DNA of 64,000 bases, taken from Haematobia irritans. Its lineage: Eukaryota > Arthropoda > Insecta > Diptera > Muscidae. Below the pieces are notes generated by a model that saw only the letters and a program-made list of their open reading frames with translations, did no database searches and had not been told where the DNA came from. Below are positions 55,791 through 64,000 of the stretch, one piece after another (the first letter of the stretch is position 1; each line of letters begins with the position of its first letter). The stretch lies in the NCBI RefSeq assembly GCF_050003625.1, contig NC_134398.1, positions 81,438,003-81,502,002 on the forward strand. Reading direction: 5' to 3'. Made by a program: the position numbers and the translations under genes.

Positions 55791-57135
55791 GCACCGTTGT
55801 TTTAATATCTCTTCGACTTTGTTATTGCTAATCGATGGACGAAGTTTGTCATTTGGTCGGAAAACAAAACGAGTGGATTCATAGCACGGAGTTATAGAAA
55901 AATATATAATTGAAAAAATACTTGCACAACACTCTTATTGGAAATATTGCAAAATGACTAATTCATTTAAGACCTGTTAAAACAAATTGACAAAAGCTCC
56001 GTTGGAAAAAGCATTTCATTTGCATATTCGGGAAAAAAGGTTGTATGTAATCCAAAATCAGTGAAATTTCATGTATTGATTTTTTTACAAAAGATTTCCT
56101 CGTATATATGAAAATTTTCCGAGCATCAACGAAAAAGAAAGCTTAATAAAGGCAAAACAAGAGCACAACTGCAACTGTCTGCTGCGGTTAAAGATAGTAG
56201 CAAAGAAAGTGTTAAAAATATATATGAATATTAAAAATACTAAACAAGAAAATAAAGAAGTGATGCATAATTTGTGTATAAACAAAGGAAAAAACATGAT
56301 GAATCTAAAATAACAGCACAAAACGTAAAACATAATTAATTTGTTTTTGGAACAAGCAGACATACGTCATACGCTTACTATTCGCCCGTTTTGTATCTAT
56401 CTCACCCGCGCTCTCTTAGTTTCTCCCAATGCAAAGAGAATTTGAAAAACAAACGACTCTTCTCAATTGCAATTATCAGATAAGTTTCGTTATCGTTTCT
56501 TTGTTTGCGTTATTTCTGGAATATAAACAATTCGACACGTAAAATCATAGATTTTTCATCACCCTCAAGAGAAACAAAATCCCACTCGAATCACCGTTGT
56601 AGAGACCCCAGTTGTCAAAAAAAATCTTGCCCGCATACTTTTATTTTTTGTTACAAAAAATCAACTGTGTGGATATACCCAAAGAGTATTTCGGGGTGGA
56701 TCCAATTGTGTGTCTCATCCTACCGCAACCAACAAAAGAAATTGCCGACATCGAAAGAGAAGATTGTGTGTTTTTATCGCTCTGACTACCCGAGTATTTA
56801 CATACGTATGTAACTTCCATCGGAATTTCCAGCAACGCAAATAAATATATTAAGAGAGTTTTTGCAGTGGGTGACAATTGTATTCTATGGTCTGTTGCTC
56901 CACCCCAGCTACCAACGATACATCCAACAAATATCAAAACAAAACGAGCCGTAGTAACTGGTACGAGAAGAGAAAACCGACAACGTCTACGAAAAATTGC
57001 ATTAAAAATAGCAACAACGAAGGAAAAAAAGTTGGCCTTCGAAAGGCCACCACACACAACACAATTGCAAATAGCATTCCATTATATTATTCGTTCAACT
57101 AACATAACTGCAACCTGTTCAGGGTTATAACGACG
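55791..57135 (+). promoter_or_regulatory. Upstream region and probable 5' leader of the gene at 57136
   Basis: Non-repetitive compared with its surroundings, CA-rich and GA-rich from about 56380 on (CCCGCGCTCTCTTAGTTTCT, CCACACACAACACAATTGC). Several short upstream open frames occur (for example from 56867). I see no clear TATA box or start site, so the extent of the leader is a guess. Confidence 0.4.
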
Positions 57136-57312
57136 ATGATGTCGGAACCTGACTCAAGGTCGTTGCAAACGACAAATCGGCGTAACATTACCTCCACACA
57201 ACTAGCAACCTCTTCCTCCCCCAGTAGATTTGCATCATCTCCACGACCAACTTTGTTGCATGTAATATGCTACACTGTGATATTTTCTAGCTTGGTTGCG
57301 CCCAGCATGCAG
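57136..57312 (+). CDS. First coding exon of an unnamed secreted or membrane protein
   Basis: ATGATG at 57136 opens 59 codons that end exactly at CAG|GTAAGC, a consensus splice donor. Residues 1-38 are hydrophilic and Ser/Thr/Arg-rich (SLQTTNRRNITSTQLATSSS). Residues 40-56 form a hydrophobic segment (LLHVICYTVIFSSLVA) followed by PSMQ, like a long signal peptide or signal anchor. First exons ending just after the signal segment with a very long first intron are typical of fly receptors and adhesion proteins. The rest lies beyond the window, at least 6.7 kb away, so the protein cannot be identified. The frame continues past the donor to a stop at 57474, but that part reads like intron. Confidence 0.6.
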
Positions 57313-57583
57313 GTAAGCAATACTCAATCTCTTTGTCTTTCATCAATGCCTATTAGGATTGGAAAGTGTTCTTCAGAATTCCTTCTCAAACATAAGGTTA
57401 TTGTAAAGATATTTCACATTACGTATGAGTCATGTAGGTCCAATGTTGTTATGTCGTCCAGTGGTTATATATAGAATTGAATGGGGTGGTATAAGGGAAT
57501 TGTGATTATAAATTCATATATTCCCTTTCCTTAAATTGTTAATTAATGATTAATTAATTTTCGTCATTATATTTTTTCATAAA
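57313..57583 (+). other. Start of a long intron
   Basis: GTAAGC donor, then AT-rich sequence with TTAATTAATGATTAATTAAT near 57537. No acceptor with a convincing exon is seen in the remaining window. Confidence 0.45.
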
Positions 57584-59514
57584 TCTATAGATATAAAATT
57601 CAATTTATGTTTGTTTATTTGTTTGTATGTTCCGAGTTGGCTCCGAAACGGCTAAACCGATTTACTTGAAACTTTCAGAGATCGTAGGGGGCGTTCATGT
57701 GGTGAAAATGGGGTACCTCTTTTTTTTACACCTGGTCGCGGAGGGGGGACCTCTCCTTCGTCGGACATTTTTAAAATTGGACCAAAGTTGACCGATTTAC
57801 TTGAAATTTTCATTGAAGATTGGGGTTGGCATCTAGACAAAGATCCGCTACTTTTTATTTCGATATTTGGGGGCGGAGGGTGCCTCCCCTTTGTTCGACT
57901 TTTTTTAAGTACAGTGAAAAAACCAAAATTCTCTACATTATCTGAGATTTACAGAGAACATGTGGTGAGGTTATGGAATTAATATGGGTACCCGATGATT
58001 TCATATGTGGATGGGGAGGGGGACCTTCCCCTTGCCCTACTTTTTGAAACTTGGAACAAAATTATGCGATTTGCTTGAAATTTTCATTGAGTGTTGAGGT
58101 TGGCATCTAGACAAAAATCCGCTACATTATTTTTCGATATTTGGTCGAGGAGGGGGACCACCCCTTTGCCCGACTTTTTTTTTAAGTACAGTGAAAACAA
58201 AACTAAACTCCCCCGACTGAAATTTTACGGAAAAAATGGGTGAGGTTATGAAATTTATATCAGGTTCCTGATTTTTTAATAAAAATAAAAGGGCATAGGG
58301 AGACATCCGCATCTCTTAAGTACATACAGAGAAACAATTAAACTTTACCGAGTTACTTGAAATTTACAGGAGACTGGGGATAGGTTACGATATTAATAGT
58401 TGATACCTGATTTTGTGATATTCGGGCGGAAGAGAGGCCGCCCCTTTAGGCTTATAATTTGCTTGACAATTTCTGGGACGTTTACAAAAGATACGCTACA
58501 TCACTTTTCGATATTTGGTCGGGGAGTAGGTCCTCCTCTAAAACTGCAAAAAAAAACAAAAATTCTTAAGTTTTCTTGAAATTTACAAAGGCACTGGAGG
58601 AAGGTTATGAACGAAGGAAAGTTTCAAGAATTTTCAGGGAAGGTTAGGGGTGCTATTCACTACGGTGTTTGTCGATATTGTATCGGGGAAAGTGACGTCC
58701 CTTTAAAACAATAAGCAAAATTTAAACATCTCCGATCTACTTGAAATTTACAGGGAACGTGGGATGAGGTGATTAAATTTATACATGATTTTTAAATTAG
58801 TACATGATTTTTCGATATCTGGTTGGAGAAGCGGAAAATTGAAATAAATTTTGTCGATTTACTTCGATTGAATTTATAGGGACCATTGATTAGTTATGAA
58901 ATTATGTTAATATATTGTACGTGATAGTCCGATATCAGGTCAGAGTGGAGCGAAGGTGGGGAGAGGGTTCCCTTTTGTCCATTTTTTTTCTTAAATTGAA
59001 AGTAGAGGGTTGTCCGTAAATGGGAATTTTATGATTTTTGCACAGGCTTCTGCCACACTTCTTTTTAGTAAAGAACTTAAATTTACATTAAATTGGCAGA
59101 GGGCGCATCATTTTCCAACATTTTAGCACATGTTAATGTGGTAAAATTGTTTACTACTTTTGCTTTTTCCGATTTATTAGATGGGAAACAGTAATTCTTT
59201 GTATGTTATTATAATATAGTGCTTAATTTTCAGATATGTTGAGGAGAAGAATACCTTTCATTGACAAACCACACTTAAAATTCACAAGAAATGTAGAAGT
59301 TTGTCCAACTACTTGAATACAGAACATTTTTTCAGACGAACCATTTTACATATTTGTACCTATAAACGAAAGAGCAAGTAGTCCGATTTGTTTGAAAGAA
59401 TTCAAATTTTTTCGAATTTGTTTTCAGCACGAAGAATATGGTTGACTAAGTTAACGCAAAATGTTCCTACAAATACGCTTCGGAAGGCGCAGCGAAGCGG
59501 GCAGGTTACGCTAG
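57584..59514 (+). mobile_element. Non-autonomous Helitron with both ends (1931 bp)
   Basis: It begins TCTATAGATATAAAATTC after an A and ends GGTTACGCTAG before a T, as Helitrons insert between A and T. Just before the end, GCTTCG...CGAAGC (59478-59498) can form the expected hairpin. Inside are TCCGAAACGGCTAAACCGAT and several degenerate tandem units with GATATTTGG and CTTGAAATTTACAG. No Rep/helicase frame. Confidence 0.85.
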
Positions 59515-60110
59515 TATATTTATAAAATTCAGAAAAAAACTCATATTTCTTCGATATGAGTGTTTTTTCTTGTTGTTTATAAGATAAATTATTGTTTATA
59601 GTCAAATCTATAATATTCACCTGACATTTGGGTTTGCATTGAGTTATATGAATTAAAAAATATTTTTTAATGTGTTTATAATTATAACTAATTCTTTTCA
59701 TATAAAGATGGCGCTGAAACGAATAATTATTTCCAGACTGATTTTATTTAAATGAAATATTTCGTTATTAAATAGAAAATTCATTATAATAACGAAAATG
59801 TTCATAGCATCTTGGTTCATTTTTAATGACAAATTTTATTTTTGACTTATTGTTGTGATGACATCTAATCCCACATCTTCCTTCTCTTCGGAACAACATC
59901 TTATCAAACGTATATCGAATATTCATACATTATCAATAGAGATTTCATTCATTACTTTATTTAGCCTCAAAACTTGCAATTGAAATGGGCACAGGTCCAA
60001 AGCCCCTACCTGCTTATTATCCACTAGAACCACCCTCGTAGAAAACAACCTCGTAGTTTCGTCAAAATATCGTCTTCCTACAGAAAAAACGGAACTTTAT
60101 ATACTTTATA
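59515..60110. other. Intronic or intergenic, no gene seen
   Basis: AT-rich. The minus-strand frame at 59402-59701 runs across the Helitron end and is not real. Confidence 0.5.
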
Positions 60111-60129
60111 TGCCGGCGGGTCAAAAACG

Positions 60130-61030
60130 ACTTTTTCCTCCTAACTTATTTTAAATGCTGATAAAACACAGTTTATACGATTTCGTCCTTGTGAGCTAAA
60201 GGGAGATCCTAAAATGTCCATTCACGTCGATGGTAACCTCGTTTTGGAACAGCAAACAGTAAAATACCTGGGAGTTTATTTGTCATAACATCTTTCTTGG
60301 GACAAGCATATTGAGATGATAAAATCTAAAGTATCCAAGGCAACAGGGATCTTGTGAAAATTCAAAAGCAAACTATCAACGGATACGAAGCTACTACTAT
60401 ATATTACTCTTTGATCCACTGTCATTTTGTCTACGCCACTATTATTTATGCATATAAAAAGTGTAATGCTATTAAATCCTTACAGTCAGCAAAAAATCAA
60501 GCTTTAAAATGTGTGTACAATTTACCGAAGCACTGCTATTTAAAAACTATGCAAAAACTGTTCTCCCCATAACAGGTATATACAAACAGCACATTTTAAT
60601 TGTTATGTTTCAAAGTTGAGAGCTAACCACCCATACTTGAATTTCAAACGTAATAATGATGTGTCCCATATGCGTACTAGACAATATGGTAACTTGATGT
60701 CAGCCCTATGTAGAACCGAACTCCCAAAACAGAGTATAAAATATGCTGGACCTCATGAATTTAATGAACTACCACAGACTCTTAGAGACACTGCTACAAT
60801 TTTTGTTTTTAAAACCCGATTGAAAAGTATCTCTTTGAGAGAATTGAAACGTTACTTTAAAAAACTTATAATGTTATATCTCTATATTTAAATGAAAACT
60901 TTAAGTAATTTCAAAATGTTTATGAATTGTAATTACAAAATTGCCAACTAGTCTCTACTAAAGCCTTTATGGCGCAGAGACAAACATTTTTTTGTAAATA
61001 TTGAATTATTGAATGAAATAAATAAATAAC
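60130..61030 (+). pseudogene. LINE ORF2 C-terminal fragment with tail
   Basis: Plus strand, several frameshifts: NADKTQFIRFRPCELKGDPK, VKYLGVYLS, HLSWDKHIEMIKSKVSKATG, then YATIIYAYKKCNAIKSLQSA KNQALK-type text and RTELPKQSIKYAGPHEFNEL. K..YLGV..D..L.W..HI is the classic block after the RT active site of jockey-type LINEs. It ends in GAATGAAATAAATAAATAA at about 61010-61028, a degenerate 3' tail, so this is a 5'-truncated insertion. Confidence 0.8.
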
Positions 61031-61069
61031 TCGAAGTAGTTAATCAATATATAAATATCGATTTTGTTG

Positions 61070-61345
61070 CCAATCTTGATGAAAATTCAACAATCGAATC
61101 AGCCGCATTGTATTGAGCTCTCAACAAATACAAGAACTTTCGTGTCAAATTCTTACTATGTACAGATTCTAAATCGGTCGTAACCGGTATAAAGAATGTG
61201 AAGAATAATTGCTTCATCATCTTTAAAATCAGAGATGATCAAATACCATATAAAATTTTAAATTATGTGTGTTCCGATCGTATAGGAACACATGGAAACT
61301 GCATTGCTGATAAAGCCGCTAAAAAAGTTCTTCATCAAATCCTAC
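61070..61345 (+). pseudogene. RNase H-like fragment of a second LINE
   Basis: Plus strand: VANLDENSTIESAALY, one stop, ALNKYKNFRVKFLLCTDSKS, VVTGIKNVKNN, then DRIGTHGNCIADKAAKK. ESAAL...AL, TDSKSV and HGN..AD.AAK are the catalytic blocks of the RNase H domain that some LINE ORF2 proteins carry. Confidence 0.7.
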
Positions 61346-61924
61346 GTTTAATATTGTCTATTTAATCTATCACCCTATTTAAACTAAATTTTCATAACTT
61401 ATGCTTAGTACTAAGTTCGTTTCTGCGAAAAACGAATATCTTCATCTATCTCCGTAAATAGGGCCTCAAACGCAGTGATGTTAACTTATTTATGCGAAAT
61501 AATATGCCTGCCTGTTTTTTCGTGCGAAAAATCCAGGGTTGTATAAATATGTGTTTAAAAATGCTCAAAACAAAGATTTCGCATTTATTCTGCGCTAACG
61601 TTTTTTATATGGAGTATAACAGTTTTTCGTGCGAAAACGTGATCTTAGTACTAGGCTTTAAACATAAATCAGTTCGAAAACCGATTTTGTTAGCATTTAT
61701 CTTTTCTGTTTATTTTCATAATTTATTATGATTAAAAATATATAAGTAAATATATAAATAAATAATCTCCCTTCTCTCCGGAGTAGTTTCGGCATCAAGT
61801 TTCATAAAAAATAAACTAAAATATCATTAACACCTTATAGTTGAGGTTTTATGTTGTTACAACATGAATATATATCATATACCGTACACAATGTATTATA
61901 CACAATGTGTACTAAACAAATAAC
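61346..61924. other. No gene; fragment related to the TGTTTGG-array centre
   Basis: Near 61670-61760, GTTCGAAAACCGATTTTGTT, then TTATTTTCATAATTTATTAT and AAATATATAAATAAATAA parallel the centre-right of copies A-E (GTCGAAAACC...ATTCATTATG). GTGCGAAAAA-type words repeat at 61440-61640. Confidence 0.45.
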
Positions 61925-62865
61925 TGCACTCGCGGTAACGTGAACTAATTAAAACCAAGAGAGTTCACTCTAGAGAACTTCAGGAAATTTCAGAACAAAA
62001 TTATTCGGTAGTTTTACACGTTCTAGCGTGATAGTTCTTTATCTTTGTTATTAGTAATATTAAAAACTTAATTTAATGTCATGAAAAAACTTCTTCGCTT
62101 CCACCGGGGGTTGAACCTGTGTCCGTTGGCACCATAACAGAACGCCTTAGCACACTTAGTCAAAATGTCTACTCAAATGCTTGTGACATGAACCGAATAT
62201 GACACCGCGGCATGACATTCTAACTAGAGATTTTCTTGATTATTATGCATATGGAACGCTGGTTTAAATCCCGCCGGAGGATATTTTTTATTAAATATTT
62301 TTCTAAAAAATATTTTTGATTGTTATACATCGTTTTTGTTTTTTTCGGCATATATTTCTATATAATTATTTTTTGCATCAAAAATCAACAAAAAATTATC
62401 GTAAATTGCAAAACCTTCTCCAAAGAACTTCCATGGAAGTGAAGTAGTCAAACGACACAGGTTCAAATGCCAGCGGGGATGATTTTTTAATTTTTTTTAT
62501 TAATTTTTTATTCTTTTTTGCAAAATTTAATTGTCCAAAACATAAATTTTCATTTAAAACGGCCTAATTCCGTAGTTTCTAAGACTTGGCCAAAAGGATT
62601 GCATCGGAAGGGTAAAAATCTCGATAGCGGATTCCCCGTGATGCACTTTAAAAGAAATGTTGGTGGACTTGTCCAAAAGGTTTGAATCGGAATTGGAAAA
62701 AACTTGATGGGGAATTCCAGGATGTGCTTTAAAAGAAATGTTTGTGGAACAACTTCCAATTTTTTGCTGGGATTGTGAATCTGCCTTTAACGTCAAATTT
62801 CATGGTTTTCAGCGTTACGGAGTAGTTAGTGTAAGCAAAAGAGTGTTCACGTTACCGCGAGTGCA
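61925..62865. mobile_element. 941-bp MITE with GCGAGTGCA ends and tRNA-like modules
   Basis: Inverted ends TGCACTCGCGGTAACGTGAA, exact for 20 bases except a possible variant at the inner side. Inside: a minus-strand tRNA-like stretch at about 62090-62165 (B box GGTTCAACCCC, upstream GTGTGCTAAGGCG), a plus-strand B-box-like GGTTTAAATCCC at 62261-62272, and GGTTCAAATGCC near 62460. Repeated AAGGATTGCATCGGAA / AAGGTTTGAATCGGAA blocks follow. No clear target duplication. Confidence 0.65.
62090..62165 (-). repeat. tRNA-like unit in the 61925 MITE
   Basis: On the minus strand CTAAGTGTGCTAAGGCG (A-box region), then GACACAGGTTCAACCCCCGG (B-box region) at correct spacing. No paired acceptor stem, so not a tRNA gene. 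Confidence 0.5.
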
Positions 62866-63884
62866 TTGTGTAACGACTTTTGATGCGGTTACAAAATAAT
62901 GTAAATTCGGTTTTGAAGGTCTGTAGGAACTTGAAGATACTTAGAGACTTTGTTATTGGCTTTGAGGCCATACATAAATATGGCTTCCGGATTTATATTT
63001 GGAATTCGTAACATTAGATTTTAGGATTGCAGGGAAATGTTTTGTTTAATTTCTAGAGAGAGTTTTAAATTTCTGTCTAAGAGTTCAAGAAATTCATAAG
63101 AAATTATCGCCGTGCGAGACGTAAATTCTGTAGATTATTGATCGAAATGGATAAATAATTTAATTTTCGGATTTCTTTTTTGTAGATACTTTAAAAGTTA
63201 AATAAAGCTATCGTACCGTGACTATATTGACGTATGGCCCTCAATAAATCGTTTTGGATCAATACTCGGATAGTCAAAGGTCATATTAAGACATTAATAG
63301 CAAATTATAAGATGAGTCATTGGTTTTAAAAGTATGAGGCATACGTCCGGGTACATACTTGTTTTTTTTTTTTATCGCAATGAGGTGTCATTTGTGTTCC
63401 TTCATTTTCCATGAACCAGTTCGCAATCTTCTGTTTACATTGATATACTATTATTAATACTGTGATAAACGTTGCGAGTTACTTGTTGTTCTAAAGGCAT
63501 ACAATGTTGACAGAATTCCGATTTCGTTTTGTGCTCCCTATTATCGAACTACGGCTGCGACAGTGGAATCGGTGCACAGTGGGAGCAACATTAATACCGA
63601 TGTGTGAGGCTATTACCCTTATATCTATGTCGTCATCGCTTTTTTAAGTTATGCTATATTAAAAGAAATTATCTTCCAACTAAAGTATAAATTTTTAATG
63701 TAATGGAAAGTGGAAATAGATAAATTTGTGAACATTTCTCACTCAAGTCAGTTCCAAGTGAATGAATACATTATCATTTGTCTTTGCATTCTTTACTACC
63801 GATATAATGAACTAAAAATTTCGGTCCATTCAAGTTCGCAATAACCGTGTTTGACTGTACAATTTTATAAGCAATACGATTTAA
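62866..63884. other. No gene seen
   Basis: AT-rich sequence, presumably still within the long intron of the gene begun at 57136. No repeat recognised. Confidence 0.5.
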
Positions 63885-64000
63885 ATGTAAGAGATGGGTT
63901 AGTCTAGATTAGTTATAGTGGTAGCCCGTTATTTCAGGATGACTTAGACTATTCAGTTCATTGTGATACCGGAGTTGTGAACTTCTTCTTCTTATTACAG
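63885..64000 (-). repeat. SINE, copy 3, 3' part, cut by the window end
   Basis: Minus strand reads like the 3' body of 6621-6972: GTGATACC...inverted GGTATCACAATGAACTGAAT, AGCCCGTTATTTCAGGATGA and GTGGTAGCCCG, beginning near TTAGTCTAGATTAGTTATA (the tail). Confidence 0.6.

Noticed and set aside
56505..57130. Several open frames on both strands between 56505 and 57130
   Set aside because: They overlap each other, none shows a known domain, and the region reads better as the leader of the exon at 57136.
62550..62796. Two overlapping minus-strand frames with repeated NISFKAHHG-like text
   Set aside because: They read a diverged duplication of about 80 bp inside the MITE at 61925.

Overview
The window is repeat-saturated nuclear DNA from a higher fly, most probably a muscid and quite possibly Haematobia or Stomoxys. 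A broken mariner at the left edge reads almost residue for residue like Himar1, the element described from the horn fly Haematobia irritans, and the coding genes are clearly brachyceran. Himar-type mariners move between species, so the host call is an inference.

Only four host genes are supported, all in the right-hand half. mRpS18B (36935-37573, +) and a PYROXD1-type flavin oxidoreductase (37618-39096, +) lie 44 bp apart. Taf13 (three exons, 48352-49105, -) follows about 9 kb further on. A signal-anchor first coding exon of an unnamed secreted or membrane protein (57136-57312, +) runs into an intron that continues past the window. In Drosophila the orthologues of the first three are, from memory, close neighbours on 2L (CG10757, CG10721, CG10756), so this looks like a conserved block inflated by transposons.

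Region by region. 1-5 kb: a Himar1-like mariner carrying two nested elements, then two more. 5-10 kb: a large CAC/GTG-ended element holding several others. 10-26 kb: a dismembered jockey-like LINE (minus strand) that has served as landing pad for many elements, including a second mariner and a DD37E Tc1/mariner relative. 26-36 kb: Helitron debris, a 201-bp triplication, hAT-type MITEs with 8-bp target duplications and a probable solo LTR. 36-39 kb: the gene pair. 40-47 kb: a broken copia-type retrotransposon with at least three nested elements. 48-49 kb: Taf13. 49-55 kb: a four-level nest of MITEs. 55-57 kb: leader and first exon of the unnamed gene. 57-64 kb: a Helitron with intact ends, LINE fragments, a tRNA-bearing MITE and a SINE.

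The most interesting signal is a set of non-autonomous DNA element families that end in CAC...GTG, or in CCC/CAT-type ends, and make 2-bp target duplications that are not restricted to TA. Because they landed inside recognisable genes of other transposons, their ends can be fixed to the base by reading the empty site. One family, seven copies or part-copies here, has arms packed with the motif ATGTTTGG in both orientations, like the subterminal repeats of CACTA elements, and a centre with a tRNA-like B box. Two related elements carry two complete tRNA-like units back to back, and a fourth, unrelated element carries tRNA-like boxes too. I know of no named description of such tRNA-bearing, subterminally repeated elements. 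That judgement rests on memory only.
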